This document shows positions 50,321 through 59,306 of a stretch of 64,000 nucleotides of DNA, piece by piece (the first letter of the stretch is position 1; each line of letters starts with the position of its first letter). The stretch lies in assembly GCA_016213735.1 (NCBI GenBank), contig JACQZU010000003.1, positions 124,001 through 188,000 on the forward strand, given 5' to 3'. The notes below the pieces were generated by a model. It worked only from the letters and a program-made list of their open reading frames with translations, was not told the DNA's origin and made no database searches. Source of the stretch: Acidobacteriota bacterium. Its GTDB lineage: Bacteria > Acidobacteriota > Holophagae > Holophagales > Holophagaceae. A program made the translations under genes and the position numbers.

Positions 50321-50596
50321 TCACTCCATGTCGATGTCCCGAAGGTCCTTCCCGGGCTTGAATCGGATGCTCTTGCCCTTGGGAATCTCGACCGTGGTTC
50401 CTGTCTTGATGTTCCGGCCCATTCCGCGCTTCCGGGGCCGCGGCTCGAACACCCCGAATCCCCGGATCTCGATCCGGTGTCCGTCCAGAAGGGCCTGCTT
50501 CATCCGTTCCGTCAGCAAGTCCACGCACTGCAGGGCGGTGGCCCGGGAGCACGGATAGGAGGCCATCAGGGCGTTGGCGATGTCGATCTTGATCAT
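50321..50596 (-). CDS. HU/IHF-family DNA-binding protein
   Basis: 91 aa, ATG 50596. Helical dimer part (IDIANALMASYPCSRATALQCVDLLTERM), then the strand-arm motif GFGVFEPRPRKRGMGRNIKTG and the closing IPKGKSIRFKPGKDLRD. Bends or wraps DNA as a dimer. A cysteine-containing first turn (ASYPCSR) is unusual for HU. Next to pilT but with its own 80-bp leader. Confidence 0.92.
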   Translation of the reverse strand: MIKIDIANALMASYPCSRATALQCVDLLTERMKQALLDGHRIEIRGFGVFEPRPRKRGMGRNIKTGTTVEIPKGKSIRFKPGKDLRDIDME

Positions 50597-50676
50597 GGAA
50601 AGCCTCGGAGGGATCAGCCAGGGGGTTGACTAGAGATATCAGGGCCCGGGGCCCCGTGGAAGGGGCAATAAGGGCC

Positions 50677-51921
50677 TTAACGCGCCAGGGATATCTTCAC
50701 GTCGGGGTTGGGGCTGGCCGGGGCGGGTGCCTGCGGGGAAGGCGGGGGGGGCGTCACGGGCAGCACCGGCGCTCCTCCGGCCTCCCGCCCCTGGCCCTGG
50801 CTGATGGACATGCCCCGTTCCATGTTGGTCCGGGCCATGTCGCTGGTGGCCATGATGCCTTCCAGCTTGAGCTTGAACTCGCCCACGTTGGTGGCCCGCT
50901 TGAGGGCCTCCTCCACCGTGATCATCCCCTCCCGCAGGAGGAAGAAGAGGCTCTGGTCGAAGGTCTGCATGCCGTACTGGCTCGTGCCCGCGGCCATCAC
51001 GTCCCGGAGGCCCTTGGTCTTCTCCTTGTCCTCGATGCAGGACCGCACGGTCTCGGTGGCCACCATCACCTCCACGGCGGGCACCCGGCCCTGTCCGTCG
51101 GCCCGGGGCACAAGCCGCTGGGAAATGACCGCCTTCAGCACGCCCGCGAGCTGGAGGCGGATCTGCTTCTGGTGGTGGGGGGGGAAGACGGAGATGATGC
51201 GGTTGATGGTCTCCGTGGCGTCCAGGGTGTGCAGGGTCGAGAACACCAGGTGACCCGTCTCGGCGGCGTGCATGGCGGTCTCGATGGTCTCGTAGTCGCG
51301 CATTTCGCCGACGAGGATGACGTCGGGGTCCTGGCGAAGGGCCGCCCGGAGCGCGCCGGCGAAGCTCTTGCAGTCCGCCTCCACCTCGCGCTGGTTCACG
51401 ATGCTCAGGTTGTCCCGGTGGAGGTATTCGATGGGGTCCTCGATGGTGAGGATGTGCTCGATCCGCGTGGCGTTGATGAGATCGATCATGGCCGCCAGGG
51501 TGGTGGACTTGCCTGAGCCCGTGGTTCCCGTGACCAGCACCAGGCCGCGCTGCTCCTCGCAGATCTTCTCCAGCACCCGGGGAAGCATGAGGTCCGCGAT
51601 GCTGAAGATCTTCCGGGGGATGACGCGAAGCACCATCCCCACGGTGCCCCGCTGGTTGAAGATGTTGCAGCGGAAGCGTCCCAGGGCCGGAACCGAGTAG
51701 GCCAGGTCGATGTCCAGGTTGTCCTTGAACTTCTGCTTCTGCCGGTCCGTGGCCATGATCGAGTAGGCCATGGCGATGGTGTCCTCCTGGACCAGCCGCT
51801 TGAACTGGGTGAGGGGCATGAGCCTCCCCTTCACCCGGGCGATGGGGAAGTTGCCGACCTTCAGGTGGAGGTCCGATCCTCCCAGCTCCACGACGGTGGT
51901 CAGCAGCTCGTTGATGTGCAT
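50677..51921 (-). CDS. pilT: PilT/PilU-type twitching motility ATPase
   Basis: 414 aa. N-terminal PAS-like domain with the PilT opening ELLTTVVELGGSDLHLKVG. The ATPase core has Walker A TGTTGSGKSTT (131-141), Asp box TIEDPIEYLHRDN, Walker B DVILVGEMRDYETI and His box TGHLVFSTLHTLDA. A proline-rich tail of about 45 residues follows the core. The family drives pilus retraction; PilU versus PilT cannot be separated. No other pil genes in the window. Confidence 0.92.
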   Translation of the reverse strand: MHINELLTTVVELGGSDLHLKVGNFPIARVKGRLMPLTQFKRLVQEDTIAMAYSIMATDRQKQKFKDNLDIDLAYSVPALGRFRCNIFNQRGTVGMVLRVIPRKIFSIADLMLPRVLEKICEEQRGLVLVTGTTGSGKSTTLAAMIDLINATRIEHILTIEDPIEYLHRDNLSIVNQREVEADCKSFAGALRAALRQDPDVILVGEMRDYETIETAMHAAETGHLVFSTLHTLDATETINRIISVFPPHHQKQIRLQLAGVLKAVISQRLVPRADGQGRVPAVEVMVATETVRSCIEDKEKTKGLRDVMAAGTSQYGMQTFDQSLFFLLREGMITVEEALKRATNVGEFKLKLEGIMATSDMARTNMERGMSISQGQGREAGGAPVLPVTPPPPSPQAPAPASPNPDVKISLAR

Positions 51922-52055
51922 GGGGGACTCCGCGTCTGGAAGGCTTTTTCCCAGTGGCAGTCGGGATGGGGTTCCACCATCTTAGTCCTCCGCCGGGGTA
52001 TGGGAAGGGGGCGGCGGGGCGGGTCCGGGGCGGGCTATGATGACCGGGGGGGGCC

Positions 52056-53447
52056 ATGCCGTTTAGGGACGAATGCGGTGTCTTCGGAATCATTCCCCAG
52101 GCCGAGGCCCACCGCCACACCTACCTCGGCCTGTACGCCCTCCAGCACCGGGGGCAGGAGGCCGCCGGAATATGCTCCAGAGGGCCGGAGGGCCTCACCC
52201 TGCACAAGGGCCAGGGCTACGTGGCGGACGTGTTCACCCAGGAGGTCCTGGACCGCCTGGAAGGGGACGCCGCCATCGGCCACACGCGGTATTCCACCAC
52301 CGGGGGAAACGTCGCGTCCGCCGCCCACCCCTTCCTGATCCACGGGCGCTTCGGCCAGGTCGCCCTCTGCCACAACGGGAACCTGACCAACTCCGAGGCG
52401 CTCCGGCAGCGGCTCATCGAGGCAGGGCACACCTTCACGAGCCCCTCGGATTCGGAAGTGATCCTCGCCCTGGTCAATCGCGCCGAGGCGGCGGACCTGG
52501 AGGGGGCGGTGGTGGAGGCCCTGAGCCAGGTGGAAGGGGCCTACTCGCTCCTCATCCTGTTCGAGAAGGGGCTCATCGCAGCCCGGGACCCCCTCGGCTT
52601 CCGTCCCCTGGCCATCGGCCGGATGGGCGAGGCTTGGGTCTTCGCTTCCGAGACCTGCGCCTTCGACCTGGTGGGGGCGGAATACCTCCGGGAGGTGGAG
52701 GCGGGCGAAATCGTGGTGGCGGATGCCGCGGGCCTGCGATCCAGGCAGTCGCGGGGGCAGGTCCAGGCGCTGCCTTGCGTCTTCGAGCACGTCTATTTCT
52801 CCCGCCCCGACAGCCTCGTTTTCGGTCGCAGCGTGATGGCCACCCGACGGGCCATGGGCCGCTTTCTGGCCCGGCGGCACGGGGTTCCAGCGGACCTGGT
52901 GGTGCCCGTGCCCGACTCCGGGGTCCACGCGGCCCTGGGCTACGCGGAGGAGAGCGGGCTTCCCTTCGACTTCGGCCTGATCCGGAACCACTACGTGGGC
53001 CGCACCTTCATCGAACCCAAGCAGAGCATCCGCTCTTTCGGGGTGAAGGTGAAGCTTAATCCCGCCAGGGAACTGCTCCGGGACAAACGCGTCGTCCTCG
53101 TGGACGACAGCATCGTGCGCGGCACCACCTCCAAGAAGATCGTCCAGATGGTGCGGGCCGCGGGGGCCCGGGAAGTCCACATGCGCATTTCCAGTCCCCC
53201 CACCACCCACAGCTGCTTCTACGGCATCGACACCCCCACCCGGGAGCAGCTCATCGCCGCCCGCCAAAGCGTGGCGGAGATCGCCCGCTTCATCGAGGCG
53301 GACACCCTGGGCTACCTTGCCCTGGAGGACCTGGAACAGGCCGTGGAGGATCCCCTCCATGGTCGCGGCTTCTGCTACGCCTGCTTCACGGGGGTGTACC
53401 CCGTGGATCCGGGGGGACTCAGGGCCTCCGCGTCCTGCGGCCCATGA
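52056..53447 (+). CDS. purF: Amidophosphoribosyltransferase
   Basis: 463 aa. N-terminal glutaminase: ECGVFGII with C7 as the expected nucleophile after processing, then TYLGLYALQHRGQEAAGI, GHTRYSTTGG and NGNLTNSEAL. C-terminal phosphoribosyltransferase domain with PRPP motif VVLVDDSIVRGTTS. Converts PRPP and glutamine to phosphoribosylamine, the first purine step. A TATGAT at 52036-52041 could be a -10 box but no -35 is clear. Confidence 0.96.
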   Translation: MPFRDECGVFGIIPQAEAHRHTYLGLYALQHRGQEAAGICSRGPEGLTLHKGQGYVADVFTQEVLDRLEGDAAIGHTRYSTTGGNVASAAHPFLIHGRFGQVALCHNGNLTNSEALRQRLIEAGHTFTSPSDSEVILALVNRAEAADLEGAVVEALSQVEGAYSLLILFEKGLIAARDPLGFRPLAIGRMGEAWVFASETCAFDLVGAEYLREVEAGEIVVADAAGLRSRQSRGQVQALPCVFEHVYFSRPDSLVFGRSVMATRRAMGRFLARRHGVPADLVVPVPDSGVHAALGYAEESGLPFDFGLIRNHYVGRTFIEPKQSIRSFGVKVKLNPARELLRDKRVVLVDDSIVRGTTSKKIVQMVRAAGAREVHMRISSPPTTHSCFYGIDTPTREQLIAARQSVAEIARFIEADTLGYLALEDLEQAVEDPLHGRGFCYACFTGVYPVDPGGLRASASCGP

Positions 53448-53776
53448 CGGGTTCGGGCCCTCCGGGCCCCTGGCAGGCCCGCTTCGAGGACGGCCTGCGC
53501 TTCCTGGGAATCGCCCTGGCCCTCCAGGAGGACGGACGGAACGGCGGCGCGGCGGTGAGTGCGGCTTGCGATGCCCTGCGATGCTTCCTGGCCATTCTGG
53601 ACGAGGCCGGGCGGCGCCGCCTGGAGGACCCGGAAGGGGGGGTCCAGCGCCTGGGGGAGCAGGCCCGGGCCCTGCTCGATCCCACCCAGGCGCCTGCCGA
53701 GGCGGGACTTCACGCGGTGGAAGCGGCGCTTCTGGCGCGGGACCAGGCTGCCCGTCTCCTCCCGCGCCTCGCCTGA
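53444..53776 (+). CDS. Small hypothetical protein after purF
   Basis: 110 aa, mostly helical, overlapping the purF stop by four bases (ATGA), so probably co-translated. Helices such as ARFEDGLRFLGIALALQ and AVSAACDALRCFLAIL; no motif, signal or membrane segment. I do not recognise it. Coding is supported by tight coupling and by GC-rich third positions, but it could be a minor conserved protein of this lineage only. Confidence 0.5.
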   Translation: MTGSGPPGPWQARFEDGLRFLGIALALQEDGRNGGAAVSAACDALRCFLAILDEAGRRRLEDPEGGVQRLGEQARALLDPTQAPAEAGLHAVEAALLARDQAARLLPRLA

Positions 53777-53839
53777 TCCGGGCCCCCTGGCGTCGCCTGG
53801 GGGCCCGGGCTTAATCTGGGCCCCCGGGAGGTCCTCCCC

Positions 53840-54535
53840 ATGGACGATGCGTCCGCTTTCCCTGCTCCCGAGGCCCCGGGACTCCTCCCGCCTCCTCCCG
53901 CCCTGGTCCCTTTCGAGGACGAGGGCATCCCCGGTTTCTGGGCCCGGGTGGGCGGGATGTTCCAGCTCCTCTTCAGCGAACCCCTGGCCCTCTTCGAGCG
54001 GGTCCCCCGGGGGGACAAGTTCGGCCCGCCCTGGCGCTTCCTGCTTCTGCTCTCGGTTCCGGCCTTCCTGCTGCTCGGCCTGATCTTCGGGGCCTTCGGA
54101 TTCGCGGCCTTGGTGGGAGCCCTGGCCGACCGGGGCGCCGACACAAAGTTCCTCGCCATCCTCCCGGCCGTATTCCTCGTGATCCTGGCCCTCCTGCCTG
54201 TCCTCCTGTTCGTGGGGATGCTGGTGGGAGGAGCCCTGGACCACTTCTTCCTCTGGATCTGGGGCGGCCTGAAGGACGGTGAGGCCCTGGAATCCACCAT
54301 CCGCGCGGTGGGGTATGCCAACGCCTTCATCCAGCTTGGGGCCTGGATCCCCTACCTTGGCTTCCTCGTTCAGCTGGCGGGCCGGATCTGGCTCGGCGCC
54401 GGGCTCGCGCGGATGCACCGGACCCAGACATGGCGGGGCATCTGCGCGGTCCTCACGCCCCTCTTCCTGCTCTGCGGGTGCCTCTTCCTGCTTCTGCTCT
54501 GCCTGCCTCTGGCGCTGCTGGCGGCCAGGTCCTAG
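53840..54535 (+). CDS. YIP1-like integral membrane protein
   Basis: 231 aa, ATG after GGGAGGTCCTCCCC. A proline-rich cytoplasmic start leads into an amphipathic helix (GFWARVGGMFQLLFSEPLALFERV) and five membrane helices (FLLLLSVPAFLLLGLIFGAF, ILPAVFLVILALLPVLLF, GMLVGGALDHFFLWIW, WIPYLGFLVQLAGRIWLG, AVLTPLFLLCGCLFLLLL). This is the YIP1 layout. Its stop codon shares CTAG with the stop of the convergent enoyl-CoA hydratase gene. Function unknown. Confidence 0.78.
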   Translation: MDDASAFPAPEAPGLLPPPPALVPFEDEGIPGFWARVGGMFQLLFSEPLALFERVPRGDKFGPPWRFLLLLSVPAFLLLGLIFGAFGFAALVGALADRGADTKFLAILPAVFLVILALLPVLLFVGMLVGGALDHFFLWIWGGLKDGEALESTIRAVGYANAFIQLGAWIPYLGFLVQLAGRIWLGAGLARMHRTQTWRGICAVLTPLFLLCGCLFLLLLCLPLALLAARS

Positions 54536-55176
54536 GAGCTCAGCCAGCACCTCAGGGCGGAGGGCAGCTCCTCCGCCTCCAGGACCCGGTCGACCGCTCC
54601 GGCCTGCAGGGCCTGGTCTGCGTCCCAGTGTTCGAAACCACGGAAGAGCCGCGCGGCCCCGCCCTCTCCCAGGACTTCGGGCAGGCGGGCGGTGCCCCCG
54701 AAGCCCGTGAGGATCCCGTGGCGGGCGGCCGGGTGGGCCATCTTCAACCCCCGCACGCCCCACCGCCGCTGCCCGTGCAGGGCCAGGTCGCAACCTCCCC
54801 CCATGGCCACGCCGCTCAGCACCGTGAGGCTCTCCCAGCCGGGCCACAGCAGGTGGGACATCACCCGCTGGCCCCGGCGGGAGAAGGGATCCGCCGCGAC
54901 GGAGTCCAGGGCCCCCACCTGGTGGAGGTCCGCCCCGGCGCTGAGGTGGCCGGGCCGACCGTCCATCCAGTGCGCGCTGGAGAGGGCCAGCCTCCTGACG
55001 CCCGACCAGCGAAGGGCGATGAAAAGCCGGTCCAGGGCCTCGAGCGTCTCGGTCCGGAGGCGGTTCAGGCCGTCCCCGCTCCGCAGTCCGACCCAGGCCC
55101 AGCCTGGGCCCCCCAACGAATCGATCGATGTGGGGCCGTCGAAGACGCGCCGAGGTCGGCCGGGGGTGGCGTCCAT
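54532..55176 (-). CDS. Enoyl-CoA hydratase/isomerase-like protein
   Basis: 214 aa from ATG 55176, shorter than the usual 255-260. Crotonase-fold features: LSSAHWMDGRPGHLSAGADLHQ (first oxyanion-hole loop, SAGADL) and LTVLSGVAMGGGCDLALHGQ (second loop), then AHPAARHGILTGFGGTARLPEVL. The catalytic Glu pair of ECH is not evident; the expected positions hold other residues, so the reaction may differ. The C-terminal helix ends early (PSALRCWLSS). Substrate unknown. Confidence 0.75.
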   Translation of the reverse strand: MDATPGRPRRVFDGPTSIDSLGGPGWAWVGLRSGDGLNRLRTETLEALDRLFIALRWSGVRRLALSSAHWMDGRPGHLSAGADLHQVGALDSVAADPFSRRGQRVMSHLLWPGWESLTVLSGVAMGGGCDLALHGQRRWGVRGLKMAHPAARHGILTGFGGTARLPEVLGEGGAARLFRGFEHWDADQALQAGAVDRVLEAEELPSALRCWLSS

Positions 55177-55208
55177 AGAGTTTTCTATCACGGACGATGG
55201 ACTCCTCG

Positions 55209-55856
55209 TCATCGGGCCAGGGCCGAGACCCACGCGTCCACCGCCGGGGCCAGCCGGGAGGCCAGGGTCCAGACCCCCAGGGCCGTGACCGCCCCCGTGA
55301 AGACGTCCATGGTGTAGTGGGCCCTGAGGATCAGCACGACCGCGGCCTCCAGGGTCGCCAGCAGGATCCCAGCGACCCATCCGGGAGCGCCCAGTTGGGC
55401 CCCGAGTTCCGCCGCCCCCAGGACCGCGACGGCGGTGTGCCCCGAAAAAAAGAGATCGGTCGCGGTGCCGTAGGTCACCAGGAGCGAGGGGAAGCCGGGG
55501 TGGCGCCAGATCATTCCGCGGGGGGCGGGGAGGGCGCACAGGCCCTGGCAGAGCTGTCGGAGCGCGAAGAGGATCAGCAGGCCGAGGAAGGGCCGGAGGC
55601 TGGGACCGAAGAGGGCCGAGGCCAGGAGGAAGAGCCCCGCAAGGTCGATCCCGGCGGAACTGGCGATGAGGATCCCGTCGGCCAGTCGGGGCCGGGCGTG
55701 GAGCCCCTCGTTGAGGGGTCCTGTCCAGCCGTGGATCCGGTCGCCCAGACCGTCCTCGGGGAAGGGCCTGCGCGCGATCAGGGACTGGGTCCAGAACCAG
55801 GCCCCCAGGGCGGCGGCCATGGCGACGGACTTCACGGCCCAGGGTGGAAGCATCAT
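55209..55856 (-). CDS. PAP2-like membrane phosphatase
   Basis: 215 aa from ATG 55856, which overlaps the stop of the acyltransferase gene by four bases. Six hydrophobic segments. Catalytic motifs of the PAP2_C type: FFSGHTAVAV (about 140) and LRAHYTMDVFTGAV (about 182), giving the two catalytic histidines; the arginine-rich first motif KxxxxxxRP is not evident. Probably removes phosphate from a lipid phosphate or is a sphingomyelin-synthase-like enzyme. Confidence 0.76.
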   Translation of the reverse strand: MMLPPWAVKSVAMAAALGAWFWTQSLIARRPFPEDGLGDRIHGWTGPLNEGLHARPRLADGILIASSAGIDLAGLFLLASALFGPSLRPFLGLLILFALRQLCQGLCALPAPRGMIWRHPGFPSLLVTYGTATDLFFSGHTAVAVLGAAELGAQLGAPGWVAGILLATLEAAVVLILRAHYTMDVFTGAVTALGVWTLASRLAPAVDAWVSALAR

Positions 55857-57232
55857 GGCGGCGCTCCAGGTGGGGGGGCCGCGCGACCGGCGAATTCCGG
55901 GAAGGCGAGCCGCGTGAGGATTTCGAGTTCGGCAACCAGGGCCTGCCGCTCCGCCCGCAGCCGCTCCAGACGGGGTCGGGATGCGACCGAGTGAAGGAGC
56001 CAGCGGAGGGTCCGTCCAGCCCGGCGACTGCGCTCCTGCCAGGCCAGGGCGAAGAAGCCCGATGGGAGGAGGAGCGCGGCGAGGGCCGCCGCCGCGGCCC
56101 ACCCCCCCACCCCGTGGGCGCCCCAGACCTCCAGGGTCCAGAACAGGGGGTAGAAGACCATCCCGGCGGCGATCTTGTCCGTCCCTTCCTCTTCGTCCGT
56201 GTGGGGAATCCACCGGACCGCGGCCCGGGTGCCCTGGTAGGGGAGCCCGTGGAGGAGGATCCCCGCCAGGGCCAGAGGAGCACCCAGGCCCAGCACCAGG
56301 AGGTCCCGCAGGGCGGAGAGGCTCACGCGCCCCTCCCGCGGCCGGTGGAGGAAGGGATCCGTGTCCAGGCCAAGGTCCTCCAACTCGCGGTCGAAGGCCC
56401 GGAGGCGTTCGATGAAGGAATCCACCCGCACAGGGTCGGCCGCCAGGAGGCGCCGGTGTCCCTCGGACGCCCCCTGCAGCCAGGGGAGGCCCTGGGCCAG
56501 CCTCGCCCGGCCCGAAGAGGGAGTCCCCAGGCTGGCCAGGAGCCTGAGCAGCCTGAGCGTCTCGAGGTCGGGAGCCTCCACGATCAGGGACTTCAAGGCC
56601 GCGGCCAGGCGGGCGGTGAGCTCCCGGGCGGCGCCTTCGGAATCCATGCGGGCGGCCTGGAGGAGGTCTCCGGTGGGCACGGGGCGGCCGATCTGGACCA
56701 GAGCCCGGCCCTCCCGGAAGATTCCCGGGTTCTCGAAGACGAGGCCCACGGGCAGAAGGGTGACCGGGGGTTCCATCCCTTCACCCTCCGCCTCGAGAAG
56801 CATGCGGGCCGCTCCCGTTCGGAGTTCCAGGAGGACGGGCTCGGGCTGGGTGCGGCCCTCCGGGAAGATGAGGATCGCCTCCCCGGCCCGCAGGGCCGCG
56901 GTGGTGGCCTGGAACAGCCGGGCGTTCTTCCCGGGATCGTCGCCGTGCTCCTGCCGACGGCGGACCGGCAGGGCGCCCAGGCCGCGGAGGAAGGGCCCGA
57001 TGAGGGGGTGGCCGAAGAGCTGGTCCTTCGCCAGGACCCGGAGGGGCCGGCGGAAGGCGGCCAGGAGGAGCATGGCGTCCACCAGCGAGTTGTGGTGGTT
57101 CGCCGCCACCAGGAGCGGACCCGATTCGGGTACGCGTTCCACCCCCTCGACCTCGGTGTGCCGGAAGTAGATCCACAGGAGCAGGCGGATGAGCCTGCGG
57201 ATGGGACCGGAGAGGATGCCGGAGGAGGCCAT
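55853..57232 (-). CDS. Glycerol-3-phosphate/1-acylglycerol-3-phosphate acyltransferase-like, with membrane tail
   Basis: 459 aa from ATG 57232. PlsC-like N-terminal domain: LVAANHHNSLVDAMLL (the HX4D box NHHNSLVD) and AILIFPEGRTQPEPVLL (FPEGR). A helical middle (about 200-310) and two or three C-terminal membrane segments (DLLVLGLGAPLALAGILL, AAGMVFYPLFWTLEVWG, AALAALLLPSGFFALAW) are additions to the core. It probably acylates a lipid precursor at the inner membrane; substrate undefined. Followed 20 bp upstream by miaA on the same strand. Confidence 0.8.
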   Translation of the reverse strand: MASSGILSGPIRRLIRLLLWIYFRHTEVEGVERVPESGPLLVAANHHNSLVDAMLLLAAFRRPLRVLAKDQLFGHPLIGPFLRGLGALPVRRRQEHGDDPGKNARLFQATTAALRAGEAILIFPEGRTQPEPVLLELRTGAARMLLEAEGEGMEPPVTLLPVGLVFENPGIFREGRALVQIGRPVPTGDLLQAARMDSEGAARELTARLAAALKSLIVEAPDLETLRLLRLLASLGTPSSGRARLAQGLPWLQGASEGHRRLLAADPVRVDSFIERLRAFDRELEDLGLDTDPFLHRPREGRVSLSALRDLLVLGLGAPLALAGILLHGLPYQGTRAAVRWIPHTDEEEGTDKIAAGMVFYPLFWTLEVWGAHGVGGWAAAAALAALLLPSGFFALAWQERSRRAGRTLRWLLHSVASRPRLERLRAERQALVAELEILTRLAFPEFAGRAAPPPGAPP

Positions 57233-57252
57233 GGCCCATTCTGCAGCAGCCC

Positions 57253-58131
57253 TCAGATTCCCAGTCGGGCGAAGGCTTCCTCGATCGTCTCCCCGTCGGG
57301 GTCCCACCGCGGCAGTTCGGGCCACTGGTTCCGGAAGAAGGTGTCCTGCCGCTTGGCATAGGCCTGGGTGGCCGCCACGATCCGGGCTTCCACCGCTTCC
57401 GGCGTCCCGCCTTGGAGCCAATCGAGGTACCCCAGGGGGCGGAGTTCCCGGAGGGCCCCCTCCAGCCCCTGTTCCACCAGGCGGAAGGCCTCCAGGGGCC
57501 ACCCGGCGAGGATCTGCCCCCGGACCCGAAGGCGGATCCGTTCCCGCCGGGCTTCCCGCCGCGGCTCCACAAGGAGGGCCCTCCAGCCCTGCGGAATCCC
57601 CCTCCGGACGCCGGCGGTGAGGTCTCCGAAACGCCGTCCTGTCGCCAGGTGCAGGGCCAGGGCCCGCTGGAGGCGGGAATGATCCCGGGGATGGAGCTCC
57701 GCGGCCCGGAGGGGATCCACGGCGTTCAGATAGCGATGCAGGGTCCCGGGTCCCAAGTCCCGCCCCCAGCGGCGGACCCGGGCCTGCAGGGGCGGCGGAA
57801 CCTCGGGAAGCTCATCCAGCTGCTCCCAGATGCCCCGGAGGTAGAGCCCCGAACCGGTGACCAGGACCGCCGGGTCGGCTTGGGCCAGCCACTCCCTCAC
57901 GAGACGGCCGAAACCGGCTGGGTTCTGGCCTGCACCCAAGGGAAGGCACCCGTAGCCGAGGTGAGGCGCCCGCGCCCGTTCTTCCGGGCCGGGTTGCCCG
58001 GTGCCGATCTCGAGCCCCCGGAAGGCCTGAAAAGGGTCCCCATTCACCACCGTGCCCCCGATGCGGCGGGCCAGTTCGGCGGCAAGGCCGGACTTCCCTG
58101 AGGCGGTGGGGCCGAGGATGGCGATCTTCAA
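57253..58131 (-). CDS. miaA: tRNA dimethylallyltransferase
   Basis: 292 aa from a TTG at 58131, supported by GGGAGG five bases before and by the family opening LKIAILGPTASGKSGLA, which holds Walker A. Later NGDPFQAFRGLEIGTGQPG is the DSxQVYRxLxIGTAKP-type element (here D-P-F-Q-A-F), VLVTGSGLYLRGI and ATQAYAKRQDTFFRNQ (RQ..FR motif). Adds dimethylallyl to A37 of tRNAs reading U-starting codons. All key elements present. Confidence 0.93.
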   Translation of the reverse strand: MKIAILGPTASGKSGLAAELARRIGGTVVNGDPFQAFRGLEIGTGQPGPEERARAPHLGYGCLPLGAGQNPAGFGRLVREWLAQADPAVLVTGSGLYLRGIWEQLDELPEVPPPLQARVRRWGRDLGPGTLHRYLNAVDPLRAAELHPRDHSRLQRALALHLATGRRFGDLTAGVRRGIPQGWRALLVEPRREARRERIRLRVRGQILAGWPLEAFRLVEQGLEGALRELRPLGYLDWLQGGTPEAVEARIVAATQAYAKRQDTFFRNQWPELPRWDPDGETIEEAFARLGI

Positions 58132-58177
58132 TGGAACCTCCCGCCTCCCAGGCGGCACTACCACTCTAGGTCCATGC

Positions 58178-58510
58178 ATGATCCCCGTCCTCCTTCCCCT
58201 CGTGGGCCCCACCATCCCGCTGCCTCAGCCTCTCCCGGCCGTCTGGCCCCTTCCCCGCGGGGCGGACGACGAATTGCGCGCCCGGGTCCGTGACCTCCCC
58301 GGAGCTGTGGTGGTTGTGGAGGACACTTTCCTGGAGCCCTTCCAGGTCCGGGAGCGAAACATCGAACTGCTTCGCGGAAAGCTGAGGGTTTTCCTCCGGA
58401 ACGGAGTTCCCGGGCAGATGGGGCTTCCTCCGTGGACCGACCCGGCGGTCACCCGCTCCGGGGGAAATGTGGTCCACCGGGTCTACAGTCCAGGAGGGGT
58501 GGGATTCTGA
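58178..58510 (+). CDS. Hypothetical protein, 110 aa
   Basis: ATG 58178; proline/leucine-rich N terminus (IPVLLPLVGPTIPLP), then a mixed alpha/beta body (AVVVVEDTFLEPFQV, IELLRGKLRVFLRNG). No known family and no clear ribosome binding site. It is the best coding candidate on either strand between miaA and the acyltransferase gene, but it could be a chance frame. Confidence 0.35.
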   Translation: MIPVLLPLVGPTIPLPQPLPAVWPLPRGADDELRARVRDLPGAVVVVEDTFLEPFQVRERNIELLRGKLRVFLRNGVPGQMGLPPWTDPAVTRSGGNVVHRVYSPGGVGF

Positions 58511-58528
58511 GGCCGGGCTCTTCGGGCC

Positions 58529-59260
58529 TCAGCGCCCCTCCGCCAGGGCCGTGATCCGCTCCCGCACCGTCGCCATCACCGCTTCCCGGGAGGCACCCAC
58601 TGTGGCCACCGGAAGTCCGATCCTGACGGTGTAGTCGCCGGGGAGGATCCTCCGGGAACCCTTGGGGAGCCGCTCGAAGCCGCCGGAGATGCCGATCGGG
58701 ACGATGGGAACCCCCGCGTCCTGGGCCAGGGCGAAGCCCCCCTTCTTGAATTCCTGGATCCGCCCATCCTGGGTGCGGGTCCCTTCAGGGAAGATGACCA
58801 CGCTCTGGCCCTGCTGAATCCGGCGGGCGGCGTCCTTCAGGCTCTCGATGGCCTTGGACCGGTTCTGCCGGTTGATGAAGATGAAGCCCATGAACCAGAT
58901 GAGCTGGCCCAGGAGGGGCACCCACTTCAGCTCCCGCTTGGCGATGAAGACCGTGTAGACCCCCAGCTCGGCGATCAGGAAGGGGGGGTCCAGGTGGCTC
59001 TGGTGGTTGGACATGAAGACCACCGGCTGGCGGCCCGATCGGATGTCCTCAGGCAATTCGTCCCAACCCAGGATGCGGAACCGGATGCCCCCCACCGCCC
59101 AGGCCACCCTGCACCACAGGCGGGCGATCCCGAGGAAGGCACGCTGGCGGCCGAGGACGATGGAGGTCAGGGGGATCGTGAGGCAGGCCAGGGCGACATT
59201 GAGTCCCATCAGGAGGATGGTCGCCAGCCCCCACACCGGATTTCGACGCCAGTTCGACAC
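58529..59260 (-). CDS. plsC: 1-acyl-sn-glycerol-3-phosphate acyltransferase
   Basis: 243 aa from GTG 59260, with GGGGAGGGGCT before it. N-terminal membrane helix (LATILLMGLNVALACLTIPL). HX4D box VFMSNHQSHLDPPFL (about 82-96), GVYTVFIAKRELKWVPLLGQ, FINRQNRSKA and FPEGTRTQDG (about 155-164). Acylates lysophosphatidate to phosphatidate in phospholipid synthesis. The second PlsC-type gene within about 2 kb. Confidence 0.92.
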   Translation of the reverse strand: MSNWRRNPVWGLATILLMGLNVALACLTIPLTSIVLGRQRAFLGIARLWCRVAWAVGGIRFRILGWDELPEDIRSGRQPVVFMSNHQSHLDPPFLIAELGVYTVFIAKRELKWVPLLGQLIWFMGFIFINRQNRSKAIESLKDAARRIQQGQSVVIFPEGTRTQDGRIQEFKKGGFALAQDAGVPIVPIGISGGFERLPKGSRRILPGDYTVRIGLPVATVGASREAVMATVRERITALAEGR

Positions 59261-59306
59261 AGCCCCTCCCCGATCCCTAAGCTACCAGCGCCGGGGCCGC
59301 GTCCGC

